Of a DNA stretch of 64,000 bases, positions 17,349-27,157 are shown piece by piece. The translations under genes and the position numbers were made by a program. The DNA is from QIAW01 sp035487295 (GTDB lineage Bacteria; Acidobacteriota; Terriglobia; Terriglobales; Acidobacteriaceae), in the NCBI GenBank assembly GCA_035487295.1, contig DATHMH010000042.1, positions 173,787 through 237,786 on the forward strand, read 5' to 3'. Under the pieces are notes generated by a model that made no database searches, was not told where the DNA came from, and saw only the letters and a program-made list of their open reading frames with translations. Every line of letters begins with the position of its first letter. The first letter of the stretch is position 1.

Positions 17349-19715
17349 ATGTATAAGCGGAAAAAATACGCTGGTGGGTTGGCCGCGCTGTTTTTGTTGA
17401 GCTGCATTTGCGCCACCGCCCAGGTTACCTACAAACCATACATTCAATTAGGCGATGCCGGAGGCTTTGGCCGAGCCGATCAGACCGTGATTACGTGGCA
17501 GACGGGAGAAGCTTCACCCAATCCGAATGCCTACCGCGTGGAGTTTGGAGAGACGCCCTCTTTCGGTTCTTCTGTAATCCCGCATGGGCGCGTAGTTGAC
17601 AATTATCTGACGGCAGATTCCACCCTGCCGGTTCCACCCACCGCGTCGGGACCTCACGTGAATTATTATGCCGTTTTGAAAGGCCTTGAGTTTGACACGA
17701 CTTATTTTTATCGGGTGACCGGGCCCGGCCTCTCGCCCGGTGGATTTGTGTCACATTTCCACACGCGGAAGCGATCAGACCACTTTTCCATTCTCGTGAT
17801 GGGGGATGAAGGATTCTTCCCCGCTATACCCTCCGACCCTGCTCATCTTGCCGACTTTGAGGCGCGCATCATTCATCTGATGTACAACGTCCACAATCTT
17901 TCATTTCCGGGCGAGCCGGTTTTGCCCCAACCCGACCTCGCGTTGAATACAGGCGACAACGTGTACACCCAGGGGGCCGAAGGCAGCTATCGCGATTTCT
18001 GGTTCCCGGTATGGAACAGCGATACCGATTCCAATGAGACCGGCGCACCTTTTATCCGTAGCATTCCTCTGTTCATCGTCGCCGGAAACCACGACATTGG
18101 CGGTGGAGGCGACCGCGTGAACCTGCTGGGTGGCGATGCCGCAGGCCGCTTCTCAGGCAATACCGACGGCGGAGACGCGCTGGCATATTTCAATAACTAC
18201 TACTTCCCGCTCAACGGACCGCTGAACGTCGACCCCTACCAGATCTACAATGGCGATATTGCCAGCCCCACCGGATCCTTCTTTCAATTCAAGGGAATTA
18301 ACTACACTTCGCCAGCTGCCGCTGAAGCGCTCAGGGCCTCCACCACAGTGGATTCCGGCCGCGGCATCAAGCGCCAGATCGATCACATGAGCAATTACTC
18401 ATTCGATTACGGCAGCGCTCATTTTCTTTTCCTGGACGCGAATCCGCACCTGTTCAATGTGGTGCTCGACGGCAGACCGATTTATGCCGGCGCGGACGCC
18501 GGTTTCCCGAATTATCCCAGTGTGCTCAAGAACTGGATCATCAACGATCTCGATGCCAGCAACCAGACGTGGAAGATCGTGGTCTTCCATCAGCCGGCAT
18601 TCTCTTCGGGAAATGCGACGCTGAGGAACAATCAGATGCGGAAGGTCGCCAAGATCCTGGAAGACCACGGCGTTAACATGGTCTTTAACGGACACGAGCA
18701 CAACTATCAACGGACTCTTCCCTTGCGCTCGACCTCTCGCGTGGCCGATATACCTACGACCATGGCTGGACCCGCCGTCGAGGTAGATACGCAATTTGAC
18801 GGCACAGATGAGACCGTACCCGATGGCGTGTTGTACCTGGTGGAAGGCGCCGGAGGAAATCGTGACTTCGACGGCGATGAAGGCGCGCCGCGAGGCTCCG
18901 GTACCGGCGTGGACCAGGAAGATTCGGCTACGGGGACCGTCACGCTGGCGGGATTCACCTTCCCTAATGGGCCTGCCTCATGGGTTGATACCAATCTCAC
19001 CAACGCGGAGATGACTCCCTTCCTGCCCAACGCGGGCGCCGGCCAGAGAATCACCACCAAGTTTAAGGCCAAGGTATTCTCATTCGCCGATATCGTCGTG
19101 GATGAAAACAAGCTGACGCTGCGCCAGATCACCGAGCCGCTGCAGTCGACCTCATCGGCGACTCCCGCCAATCCCGCGCCCTTCGGCACCGACCTGAATG
19201 GCAAGCCGCTCAACGATCCTATCCCTGACACGCTGGTGGACCCGGCCACAGGCAAGGTAGTGTCGCCGCCGGCGCAAGGCACCTCCACGCTTCTGGATAA
19301 ATTCACCATCAAGAAACCTGATCTGGAAGAAAGATTGAGCGTGCGCCTGTCGGCTCCGCACGCCATCGCCCCTAACCACGCCCTGATCTACACGCTGGTT
19401 CTCGATAACGACTCGCAATTTTCTCTCAACGGAGCGCAGGCTGTGCTGCATTTACCGGATGGAGTTACACTCTCGGGCTCGCCTGACAATGTCACCCAAC
19501 TGGGAGGCAATGTGGTAATCACTCTGGGCCGCCTGGCGGCAGGAGAAGAGCGCACGTTGCAATTGAACACAGTCGTCGGCGACTTGCATCGGGGTGGGGT
19601 TCTTGTGACTCGGGCTACACTTCGTTCCAGCACGGCTCTGCCTGTTGAAGGTGACGAAATTCGCACCCGCATCCGGTCCCACGGTAGTCATGACGATGGT
19701 GATGATGGCGAATGA
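17349..19715 (+). CDS. Secreted purple-acid-phosphatase-like metallophosphoesterase with C-terminal DUF11-like domain
   Basis: A 788-residue secreted protein. Signal peptide 1-25 (LAALFLLSCICATAQ). A fibronectin-like purple acid phosphatase N-domain follows (VITWQTGEASPN, FDTTYFYRVTGPG; 30-135). The catalytic domain (150-500) has LVMGDEG, ALNTGDNVY, IVAGNHDIGGG, VVFHQPAFSSGN and VFNGHEHNYQR, giving a full di-metal site. Residues about 660-770 form a DUF11-like beta domain (HALIYTLVLDNDSQ, GAQAVLHLPDG) often used at the cell surface. A Cys near residue 19 makes a lipoprotein possible. RBS AAGGAG lies nine bases upstream. Substrate unknown; phosphate scavenging is plausible. Confidence 0.87.
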   Translation: MYKRKKYAGGLAALFLLSCICATAQVTYKPYIQLGDAGGFGRADQTVITWQTGEASPNPNAYRVEFGETPSFGSSVIPHGRVVDNYLTADSTLPVPPTASGPHVNYYAVLKGLEFDTTYFYRVTGPGLSPGGFVSHFHTRKRSDHFSILVMGDEGFFPAIPSDPAHLADFEARIIHLMYNVHNLSFPGEPVLPQPDLALNTGDNVYTQGAEGSYRDFWFPVWNSDTDSNETGAPFIRSIPLFIVAGNHDIGGGGDRVNLLGGDAAGRFSGNTDGGDALAYFNNYYFPLNGPLNVDPYQIYNGDIASPTGSFFQFKGINYTSPAAAEALRASTTVDSGRGIKRQIDHMSNYSFDYGSAHFLFLDANPHLFNVVLDGRPIYAGADAGFPNYPSVLKNWIINDLDASNQTWKIVVFHQPAFSSGNATLRNNQMRKVAKILEDHGVNMVFNGHEHNYQRTLPLRSTSRVADIPTTMAGPAVEVDTQFDGTDETVPDGVLYLVEGAGGNRDFDGDEGAPRGSGTGVDQEDSATGTVTLAGFTFPNGPASWVDTNLTNAEMTPFLPNAGAGQRITTKFKAKVFSFADIVVDENKLTLRQITEPLQSTSSATPANPAPFGTDLNGKPLNDPIPDTLVDPATGKVVSPPAQGTSTLLDKFTIKKPDLEERLSVRLSAPHAIAPNHALIYTLVLDNDSQFSLNGAQAVLHLPDGVTLSGSPDNVTQLGGNVVITLGRLAAGEERTLQLNTVVGDLHRGGVLVTRATLRSSTALPVEGDEIRTRIRSHGSHDDGDDGE

Positions 19716-19748
19716 GCTGATGTCCTAGTTCCAGTTCACTTCGATGAT

Positions 19749-19786
19749 GGGCCGGTTTGGTTCCAAACCGGCCCATTGTTATTATT
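19749..19786 (+). terminator. Rho-independent terminator after the purple acid phosphatase gene
   Basis: The stem GGGCCGGTTT (19749-19758) pairs with AAACCGGCCC (19765-19774) across the loop GGTTCC and is followed by ATTGTTATTATT. It lies 34 bases past the stop codon. The stem is long and GC-rich with a U-rich tail. Confidence 0.85.
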
Positions 19787-20043
19787 GGGCCGGTCGCATG
19801 AGGTTGGCGAACTGGCTGACTCAACCCGTTGGGTTAAAGCAAGCTTGTATCTGTCTTCACACAGTAGGCACCGCGATGCTCATATACAGTTCCGCGAGTC
19901 CCTCTTTAATTTTGCATTGATGTGGAAATACTGTGTATTTTCAATAAGTTAGGGCGGGATATTCACACGCGGTATGGAAGCAGAAATGCACTATCCTTTT
20001 CAGCTAGCCTAATTTCCTTTTCTAAACTCACATCGGAGCAAGA
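19787..20043. other. Spacer before the kinase-like gene
   Basis: No open frame with coding character. The stretch becomes AT-rich towards 19910-20035 and should hold the promoter of the next gene, but I could not identify a convincing -35/-10 pair. Confidence 0.4.
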
Positions 20044-21075
20044 ATGGCTGAAAATGTAATGGAGCAGATTGTTGCGGAATTACGTACATCCGCGACTAAG
20101 TTCTACCCTCAATATACAGAATTGCGCAATGTGCGGATCGTGGGCCACACGCCGAAGACCGACCACTTCATTTATGACATCGTGATGGATTTCAGCGATG
20201 GCAGCGAGCGCGTAGCAGCCAAGGTGTATCGCAACAAGGGCGGAGTTGAACAGGCGCGCAGCAAAGCCAAACAGGAATCCTCAAACCTTAATATGGTCCA
20301 CAAGGTCGCGCAGAAAAAGAAGCTCACAGGCGTGCCGCGGCCGCTGGGAGACTTCACCGAACTGGGGACCGTTGTTGCGGAAAAGCTGAGCGGACTGCCG
20401 CTGCAATCCATCATCATGAAGGCGGCGTTGTTGCCGGGGTTCAGCAACGGCGACGGGCTGGCCGAGGTGGCCCGGCATACGGGCGCATGGTTGCGCTCAT
20501 TCCATCGCGCCACCGTCGACATGTCATCCCCTTTTGAGCCGGACCGCCTGCTGGCTGAACTGGAGCAGGTTTGCGCGCAGTGCCGCAAAGAAGGATTGGA
20601 AGAAGGCGATGTGCGCTCCATCATGACCGGAGCGAGGCATGCGCTGCATCGCGGCAAAAAAACTCTGGCCGCCTCCGCTGTGTTAAACGATTTTACTCCG
20701 TTGAATGTGATCGTAACCGAAGGGGGCGTGGGAATCAGCGAATTCTCGCGTATGAATCAGCGCGGCACATCCTTCCAGGACGTCGCCATGTTCATGGCCT
20801 CGATTGAAGCCCTGGAAAAATATCCTTTCTGCAATCGCAGCATCACCTCTGCCATCCAGAAAAATTTTCTGGAAGCTTATGGCGTTTCTGCTTCCGACCA
20901 GGCCGTGTTGCGTGTGCTCAAGATGAAAGCCCTGCTGTCTATGTTCGCCCAGGGACGCGGCATCAAGGAGAGCGCCGTGCGCAAGAAGGTAATGTGGGCA
21001 ACGGTGATGAAGCGCTTCATTCAGCAGGCCGCGCAACGGTCGCTGGCGCAGCCGGAAGCCGCGCATGTGGCATAA
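20044..21075 (+). CDS. Kinase-like phosphotransferase family protein with altered catalytic loop
   Basis: A 343-residue cytoplasmic protein with the outline of aminoglycoside/choline kinase-like (APH) folds: a beta-sheet N-lobe with VAAKVYR (Lys60 in the place of the ATP-binding lysine), hinge EKLSGLPL and a helical C-lobe. The catalytic loop reads VLNDFTPLNVIV (214-225): the Asp216 and Asn221 positions are kept but the usual His is Leu214. The following metal-binding Asp is replaced by Glu233 in ISEFSRMN. It may be a pseudokinase or use a shifted mechanism. Monocistronic; the gene ends at a repeat. Substrate unknown. Confidence 0.6.
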   Translation: MAENVMEQIVAELRTSATKFYPQYTELRNVRIVGHTPKTDHFIYDIVMDFSDGSERVAAKVYRNKGGVEQARSKAKQESSNLNMVHKVAQKKKLTGVPRPLGDFTELGTVVAEKLSGLPLQSIIMKAALLPGFSNGDGLAEVARHTGAWLRSFHRATVDMSSPFEPDRLLAELEQVCAQCRKEGLEEGDVRSIMTGARHALHRGKKTLAASAVLNDFTPLNVIVTEGGVGISEFSRMNQRGTSFQDVAMFMASIEALEKYPFCNRSITSAIQKNFLEAYGVSASDQAVLRVLKMKALLSMFAQGRGIKESAVRKKVMWATVMKRFIQQAAQRSLAQPEAAHVA

Positions 21076-21077
21076 GC

Positions 21078-21186
21078 AATTTAAGATTTACGATTTAAGA
21101 AGTACGATTTGCTACAGCGCCTGAAAAATTCTACATTTATCACGTTTTTAAATCGTCAGTCGAAAATCGTAATTCTTAAATCTTAC
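21078..21186. repeat. GATTTACGATT-family inverted repeat between convergent genes
   Basis: Left part AGATTTACGATTTAAGAAGTACGATT and right part AAAATCGTAATTCTTAAATCTTA are inverted copies separated by about 55 bases. It is placed between the ends of two convergent genes, where it could serve as a bidirectional terminator. The same motif is at 42383-42427 and 53958-53999. Confidence 0.75.
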
Positions 21187-23852
21187 TTTGCCAGCTTGTC
21201 ATATACGGTGTGCGCCGCTTCAATCGTTTTTAAGACGTCAGTTTTTTGCGCCTCGTTTTTGTATTCCGTACTTGCTTTGGCGTTGTCCATGACATGGTCA
21301 ACCCATGCCAGAAAATATTTTGCGTCGTCCGGCGATTTGGGTTTGGCGTTGCCCACGGTAACGTAAATCGGGTTGGTCGTGGCATAGGGATAGCTATCCA
21401 GGATGGGACCCTCTGCCTTTTCCGCCCATGCTCGCAATAAACACCATCCGCTGCGCGCGAGGTGGAGGGCGCCGATCGCGTCGCTGGCATCATGCGTGCG
21501 GTTCATGGGAACGTTAATCGCCACCTCTCCATTGCAAACAACTTCGAGATGGTCCACTGGCACGATGGAGCGCAGGGATGCTGTAAACTTCACGCTCTTA
21601 GGCGCAGGCAGCTTGAGCTCTCCGCCAATCGGCTGCCCGCCCAGCGTAAAGCGCAATAGCGGGCCGTTGGTGGCAAAGCTCCGCCCGTGTTTGAAACCGT
21701 CAAGCCAGGTTTCTATTTTGAATGGTCCGGCGGGCGTTCGGACGTAGACTCGGTCTAAGCCAACCGGTCCCCGGATTGAAGCACAGCCGGTCACAGCATC
21801 AGAACCGGCAGCAGCAGGAAGCCGAAAACCCAGGTTGAGAAGCTTGTACCAGACCGCGGCCGAAGCTTTGGCATCGGAGTCGCCCAGGACTTCGTAGTAG
21901 TCCACCTTACCAAGAGCAACGTCGATGGGAAGCTCGTTGGTAAGTTTTGCATCACTGTCTGGATCGGGAATTTGAGAGAAAGGGTGCGCATAGCCCACCA
22001 GTGCCTTGTCATTGCGGGTCCGGGCCAAGTCAGAGATGTTGGCATTTGTGGGCATTATGCTGGGCGGCCTATTTGGAAATGAGAAAAAACGCCAACTAAG
22101 CGGCGCGTTGGTATTGAGGGCGGCGAGGTCTCCCCAGAAGCTTGAGTGGAATTCTTCTCCGTAAAGGATGTGATGTCTTGCGCTCGACATCGGATCAACC
22201 TTACCCGCCATGACAGACGCTCTTGCCGGGGAAACTTCCTCTTCACTTGGCATCAGCTCATAGGCCACGCTGAGATCTTCTGCTGCCATCTGTTGGAGCA
22301 GTGTTTGCGGCGTGGAATGATATGCGCCCCCGTAGTTAATTCGGACGTGCGTATCGGCGCCGGTCCAGCGGACCGCGGGATTGTCACGTAAGCGCAGGGC
22401 GTGAAGTGTAAACGGAATTACTTTTGCCTCGTCCTCTTTTACTTCAACATCCATATTCGCGGGCAGAGTTTCCAGGCCGTGCATGACCTCTATGTGAACT
22501 TTTCCTGCCGGAACTACAATCTCTTCCGACGGCCGCAGGCGCGAAATGTTAAGGTCAAAATAATGGACTTCAAAGGGATGCTCGGCGCGGTCAAAGCTGT
22601 CATCGGCATAGATCAATGCGTGATCGGGAGCATAGGCACGCCCGTCCGCAGCGGTTACGGAGACTCTTACCGACCCGGTTCCCCCGTTCGCATCTCCGCC
22701 CTGGCCTTGCAATCGAATTGTGGCCATGGGCGCAAGAAACTTGCGGATTTTCTGCACAATCTCGCGCTGACTTCCGCCGGCGGCGTCTTGCATCCACAGA
22801 GAAATACGTCCGTTTCGATTGGAGATGAGGGCAATCGATTTTCCGTCGGGCGACCAGCGAGGGTTGAAGTCATCATATCCTTGCGATGAATGCGGCAACA
22901 GAGCCGGATCTTTGCCTTCGGGTGTTATCACACTAAGCTGATGCTCACCTCCTTCAACTGACCACTGGTAGGCTGCATACAGCACGCGCTTACCATCAGG
23001 CGACCACTCGGGCCGGGCCCTCCAGGTTGTCTTTGCGTCGTAAATTTGGCGAGAGTCTTCTTTCACAATCGGCGGCAATCTGCGGGCCATCATGCCGAAA
23101 GGGCCGCGCGGAACCGGAGGGGGCGCTTCTACCAGAACGGGTGTTGACTTCATCCGCCAAAAGCCGCCGGCGCCATCGCTGCGATTGTGATTGGAAACGA
23201 AGATAATCTCTTTGCCGTCAGGTGACCAGGCCGGGCCAATCTCATGATCGTAGGAGCTGTCGTAAGGACGCGGCCGCGTGCTGCGCCTCTCCTCCGTGAG
23301 TCTCTGCACTTCTTTCAGTTCCTGTTTGGCGGCATCAAACTGCGCCACAAAAATATGAAAGTGCTGATTGAATTGGGTAGAGACAAAGGCGATACGCGCG
23401 TCTCCGCTCTTGAAAGCAGGTGACCAGCGCGGCTCCAGGTTGACAGAGCCGTTCTTTGTCAGCGGCTTGTTTTGCCTGGTGGTGAGGTCCAGCAGCCAAA
23501 GTTCAATCGCGTCATGATCATATTTGGAATAGATGACCCATCTACCGTCGGAAGAAACGTCAGGCTGGTAGTCGTATCCTGGACCGCCGGTAAGCTGCTC
23601 CGCCGTGGTGGAATTGAGGCTTTGCCGCCACAGCGAGCCTTGCATGGAAAAGACAACAGCTTGCGAATCCGGCAACCACGCCACTGAACTGGGGCCGCTG
23701 GTCAACTGCGGCAAATACACCTCGCGGTTGTAGACGCCGTAGGTTGGGTCGATTTGCCTTAGCACAGGGAACCGCTGCGCGGACATCGGTACGACTGCTG
23801 ACAAAAAACTGAGAATGAGCGCAAATCGGTAGACTGCCTTTGAATATGACAA
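21183..23852 (-). CDS. Secreted PD40-propeller protein with CehA/McbA-like C-terminal domain
   Basis: An 889-residue protein from the TTG at 23852. Signal peptide AVYRFALILSFLSAVVPMSAQ. Residues about 50-400 hold at least five TolB/PD40 propeller repeats (WSPDGKEIIF, WSPDGKRVLY, WSPDGKSIAL). The C-terminal half is CehA/McbA metallohydrolase-like: TGADTHVRINYGGAYHS, GEEFHSSF, GYAHPF and AAGSDAVTG. The usual HxH pair is reduced to a single His in ADTHVR, so activity is uncertain. I chose TTG 23852 because GGAGG lies upstream and the longer frame (to 23969) would overlap the end of the glycosyltransferase gene; either is possible. Probably a sensor or modified hydrolase in the periplasm. Confidence 0.75.
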   Translation of the reverse strand: MSYSKAVYRFALILSFLSAVVPMSAQRFPVLRQIDPTYGVYNREVYLPQLTSGPSSVAWLPDSQAVVFSMQGSLWRQSLNSTTAEQLTGGPGYDYQPDVSSDGRWVIYSKYDHDAIELWLLDLTTRQNKPLTKNGSVNLEPRWSPAFKSGDARIAFVSTQFNQHFHIFVAQFDAAKQELKEVQRLTEERRSTRPRPYDSSYDHEIGPAWSPDGKEIIFVSNHNRSDGAGGFWRMKSTPVLVEAPPPVPRGPFGMMARRLPPIVKEDSRQIYDAKTTWRARPEWSPDGKRVLYAAYQWSVEGGEHQLSVITPEGKDPALLPHSSQGYDDFNPRWSPDGKSIALISNRNGRISLWMQDAAGGSQREIVQKIRKFLAPMATIRLQGQGGDANGGTGSVRVSVTAADGRAYAPDHALIYADDSFDRAEHPFEVHYFDLNISRLRPSEEIVVPAGKVHIEVMHGLETLPANMDVEVKEDEAKVIPFTLHALRLRDNPAVRWTGADTHVRINYGGAYHSTPQTLLQQMAAEDLSVAYELMPSEEEVSPARASVMAGKVDPMSSARHHILYGEEFHSSFWGDLAALNTNAPLSWRFFSFPNRPPSIMPTNANISDLARTRNDKALVGYAHPFSQIPDPDSDAKLTNELPIDVALGKVDYYEVLGDSDAKASAAVWYKLLNLGFRLPAAAGSDAVTGCASIRGPVGLDRVYVRTPAGPFKIETWLDGFKHGRSFATNGPLLRFTLGGQPIGGELKLPAPKSVKFTASLRSIVPVDHLEVVCNGEVAINVPMNRTHDASDAIGALHLARSGWCLLRAWAEKAEGPILDSYPYATTNPIYVTVGNAKPKSPDDAKYFLAWVDHVMDNAKASTEYKNEAQKTDVLKTIEAAHTVYDKLAK

Positions 23853-23932
23853 TCCGGTTTTTCCTCCACATACGCGGGCCTGAGTGCCGCCAGAAAGTAG
23901 CCATGGCCTGAGCCCAAATAAATTTACAAAAC

Positions 23933-25627
23933 TTAGTAAGCCCCGTCGGGGGCAGGAGCGATATAGCACGACGATGCTGAAACCCGGTACAAATCGAGAA
24001 CCGGCGAGCGAAAAGAAGTTTCAGGCTCCAGTTTGCTCTGCCAGTTTCCCCGGCTGCACTCGGAATGCGTTCCCGGCTCCTGCTGTGCCCGCTCCCGCAT
24101 AATTTGTATCAGTTCCTTGAAATCATCTTTCTTTGTGACCAGGAAGTGTTCCTGTTCAGGAAAGTTGCCGGCATCGTAACTGGGAATCTCACGATTGAAA
24201 TAAAATCCCAGGCCGTATTGAATCCCGCGCGGGAGATGAAAAACCACGACCGGCAGATTGCCGTTCGCCAGGTAGCGGGCCACAGGACGCCCCGACTGCG
24301 TAGCGTCAATCACCGGAGCTGTGATTTTCAGCAGTATGCCGGCCGCAATCACCGCAGTGAACACGGTGCTGACAAGAATCAGCCGCCATCTGCGCCAGAA
24401 AGCCAATGCAGTCATCGTGGCCGCTACAATCACGCCCGCAATCAGCGGGCTTTTCCATGAACCCGTGGATGGCATGGCATAAGGATGAAGCAAAATCTGA
24501 GGACCAAGAAAAACCACCGTTGTAACCGCCGCCACGGCCAAAGCATGCGCAACCCACAAACCGTAGTTCCGCGCCTGGGGCTCAACCCGATGTTCGAAAT
24601 ATAAAACCGTCAACAGGCTCCATGCCGGAATGGCGGGAAGAATGTAGCCTGGCAGCTTGGATTGCGAGAGGGAAAAAAACAAGACCGGAAGTGCCGCCCA
24701 GATGGCGAGAAATTTTTCCAGATCATCGGCGGCATCCTCTCCTTTTACAGTTGATCCTTTTGGGGAAAAAGTCCACGCAATTTTCGCCCATGCCGCAAGT
24801 GAAAATATCGTCCAGGGCAATAGTCCCAGCAGCAACACCGGAATGTAATACCAGAACGGCTCTTCATGATGGTACAGGTTAGTCCGGAAACGCGCCAGAT
24901 TCTGCCGCAGGATGAATTCAGTAAAAAATTGTGGATTCCGCAATTGCACCAGCACGTACCAGGGCATGGCAACGAGGAGAAAAAGCAGAATACCTGGAAC
25001 CCATAATGTCCGCAGTACGACGCGAACATCCCGGCGTAGCAGCGCAAAGCAAACAATGACCAGCCCCGCCAGCAGAGGCGCTACCGGGCCTTTGGCCAGC
25101 ATGCCTGCAGCCATGAAAAGATAAAACACGAGAAGCCATCTTTTTTCCTGTGTTTGGAACCATGCCAGCCAGGCGAGCAGCCCAATGGTGAAACAGGCTG
25201 CCAGCGGCATGTCTGTGGAACCGGCCCGAGCAAAGGCGACCGTGGCCGCGCTCGAGCAGGCAATCAAGGCAGCATGAAGCTGGGCGCCGGGACGAAACCG
25301 GCGCATGAAAATATAGATGGCGGCAACCATCAAAGTGGCGAACGCTGCCACTGGAAGACGCGCGCTCCAGTCGCTCACTCCAAAAAAGCGATAGCTGAGC
25401 ATCGCGCTCCAGTAGTAGAGCACGGGTTTTTCCAGCCACACGCGCCCGTAGAGCGTGGGCGACACCCAGTCATGGCGGGCAAGCATCTCGCGCGCGATCT
25501 GGGCGTAGCGGGTCTCATCGGCGCCAACGAGACCGAAGGCAGCTAACCCATAAAAGAAAAAGAATGCGCAGAAAACGCCAACCACGAGCCACTCGTGCAG
25601 CCGCGTTCTGCCTGAAGGTACGCTCAT
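23933..25627 (-). CDS. GT39/ArnT-like membrane glycosyltransferase
   Basis: A 564-residue polytopic protein of the dolichyl-phosphate-mannose-protein mannosyltransferase superfamily (ArnT/PMT, GT39/GT83). The catalytic acidic pair is in GADETRYAQIAREML after the first span, with YGRVWLEKPVLYYW in the first periplasmic loop, as in ArnT. About eleven spans and a C-terminal soluble domain follow. It would transfer a sugar from a polyprenyl-phosphate donor to lipid A, protein or another acceptor in the periplasm. The ATG at 25627 overlaps the upstream DHH stop by ATGA, so translation is coupled; an earlier frame start is not supported. Acceptor unknown. Confidence 0.88.
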   Translation of the reverse strand: MSVPSGRTRLHEWLVVGVFCAFFFFYGLAAFGLVGADETRYAQIAREMLARHDWVSPTLYGRVWLEKPVLYYWSAMLSYRFFGVSDWSARLPVAAFATLMVAAIYIFMRRFRPGAQLHAALIACSSAATVAFARAGSTDMPLAACFTIGLLAWLAWFQTQEKRWLLVFYLFMAAGMLAKGPVAPLLAGLVIVCFALLRRDVRVVLRTLWVPGILLFLLVAMPWYVLVQLRNPQFFTEFILRQNLARFRTNLYHHEEPFWYYIPVLLLGLLPWTIFSLAAWAKIAWTFSPKGSTVKGEDAADDLEKFLAIWAALPVLFFSLSQSKLPGYILPAIPAWSLLTVLYFEHRVEPQARNYGLWVAHALAVAAVTTVVFLGPQILLHPYAMPSTGSWKSPLIAGVIVAATMTALAFWRRWRLILVSTVFTAVIAAGILLKITAPVIDATQSGRPVARYLANGNLPVVVFHLPRGIQYGLGFYFNREIPSYDAGNFPEQEHFLVTKKDDFKELIQIMRERAQQEPGTHSECSRGNWQSKLEPETSFRSPVLDLYRVSASSCYIAPAPDGAY

Positions 25628-26592
25628 GAAGGGTGCTGGGACGAAGAGACCCGCAACAGGGCGTAGCGCAACTTTCCCAGGACAAGTTTTTCCGCAGCCG
25701 GCAGAGGGCCGTCTACGGAACATCCGCTGGCGCACTCGTGGCCTCCGCCGCCCAGTTCATCGGCAACCGCGGCCACATCTATAGCCCCTTTGCTGCGCAG
25801 GCTTACGCGGAACCTGCCCTTCTCCAGTTCGCGGAAAAATGCCGCCGCCTCGATGCCTGCGATCCCCAGCGCGTAGTTAACCAGGCCTTCGCAATCTTCT
25901 TCCGCAGCCTGGCAACGGGCCATGTCTTCACGGGTAACGTGCATCCATGCCAATAGACCATCGCGCTTCAAATTGCGCAGGGCCGCGCCCAGCAGCAGGG
26001 TCTTGGAAATTGGATTGGAAAAATAAACTGCCTGCCCAATTTTTACCGGGTCGGCCCCGCAGCGCACCAGCTCTTCCGCCAGGGCGAAGGTGCGATGGTT
26101 GGTTCCGGAAAAACGGAACGACCCAGTGTCCGTCAGAACCGCGGTGTAAAGGCAGGTTGCCATATCGGGTGTAATCTTCACGCCGGCCTTGCTGGCCAGC
26201 TCATAAATCATCTCAGCGGTGGCGCAAGCCGAAGGATCGATCCAGTTCAGGTTGGCAAAGGGGCGCCCGCTGGCATGATGATCAATATTGATGAGAAAGG
26301 GATGTTCCAACCCACGCAAACGGGTGCGCTGCAAACTTTCGCACTCAAGAATGATGGCGGCTTCGCAGCGGCCCTTGATCTCAGAAGCCTGGATCACCGC
26401 ATCGGCCCGCGGCAGGCGGCGATACAACAGAGGCACGCCATCGCTCAAGATTACGTTCACCTGTTTGCCAAGGGCCTGCAGGATCTGGTAGCAGGCCAGC
26501 ACAGAACCGATGGCATCGCCATCGGGACGGGCGTGCGAGGTCAGCACGAAAGACTCGTGTTCATTAATCTTCTTGATGACCTCGCCGACCAT
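25624..26592 (-). CDS. DHH/DHHA1 phosphoesterase (NrnA-like)
   Basis: A 322-residue cytoplasmic phosphoesterase. The DHH domain has SHARPDGDAIGS near residue 19 and LINIDHHASGRP near 100; the DHHA1 domain ends with the GGGHECASGCSVDGPL motif. This set matches NrnA, which degrades nanoRNA and dephosphorylates pAp (3-prime-phosphoadenosine phosphate). It lies 35 bases after rbfA, the order rbfA-nrnA being common, and overlaps the glycosyltransferase gene. Confidence 0.92.
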   Translation of the reverse strand: MVGEVIKKINEHESFVLTSHARPDGDAIGSVLACYQILQALGKQVNVILSDGVPLLYRRLPRADAVIQASEIKGRCEAAIILECESLQRTRLRGLEHPFLINIDHHASGRPFANLNWIDPSACATAEMIYELASKAGVKITPDMATCLYTAVLTDTGSFRFSGTNHRTFALAEELVRCGADPVKIGQAVYFSNPISKTLLLGAALRNLKRDGLLAWMHVTREDMARCQAAEEDCEGLVNYALGIAGIEAAAFFRELEKGRFRVSLRSKGAIDVAAVADELGGGGHECASGCSVDGPLPAAEKLVLGKLRYALLRVSSSQHPS

Positions 26593-26627
26593 TGGCTCCT
26601 ATTCCTGAATTCGCAAAACCAGTTATT

Positions 26628-26987
26628 CTATTTTTTCTTCTGGATGCGCTGCAACAATTGTTCAATCCGCGTCTGCCGCGCCGTCGAAGTATCGAGCTGA
26701 AAGAAAATCTCCGGAGCATGGCGCAGCCCCAGCCGCTCCACCAGCTGATGCCGGATGAAACCCCGGGCGGCATTCAGCCCCTGCAAAGTATCCTCGGCTT
26801 CCCTTTCCGTGCCTTCTGCTTCTACAAATACGCGCGCCGATTTGCCGTCAGGGGCAAGCAGCACCTCGCTCACTGTGGCCAGTCCGATGCGCGGGTCGCC
26901 CAACTCGCCCTCAATCAGGGCTCCTATCTCCTCGCGCAAAGCGTCGGCCATACGCTCACGGCGATGCTGTAGATTGCGGTTCTGCAT
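26628..26987 (-). CDS. rbfA: Ribosome-binding factor A
   Basis: A 119-residue RbfA, needed for late maturation of the 30S subunit and 16S 5-prime end. The family core is complete: RRERMADALREEIGALI, LGDPRIGLATVSEVLLAPD, KSARVFVEA and LRHAPEIFFQLDTS. KH-like fold. I take the ATG at 26987 (MQNRNLQHRRERM); a TTG at 27014 would add nine residues. It is part of the rimP-nusA-infB-ylxP-rbfA cluster. Confidence 0.93.
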   Translation of the reverse strand: MQNRNLQHRRERMADALREEIGALIEGELGDPRIGLATVSEVLLAPDGKSARVFVEAEGTEREAEDTLQGLNAARGFIRHQLVERLGLRHAPEIFFQLDTSTARQTRIEQLLQRIQKKK

Positions 26988-27157
26988 GACTGCTGTAAGG
27001 GGGGACTTGTTCAAATAGTAGTTTACAGGCTATTTTACTGGAGTCTGGAGCGCTTGCGCGGAAAAGATTTCACGCTGGAACGCCCTGGTACTCTTGACAT
27101 CCTCCGAAAATTCTTTCCTGAGAACATTATCCTGAGTACCGGATATTGAATTCTGCT

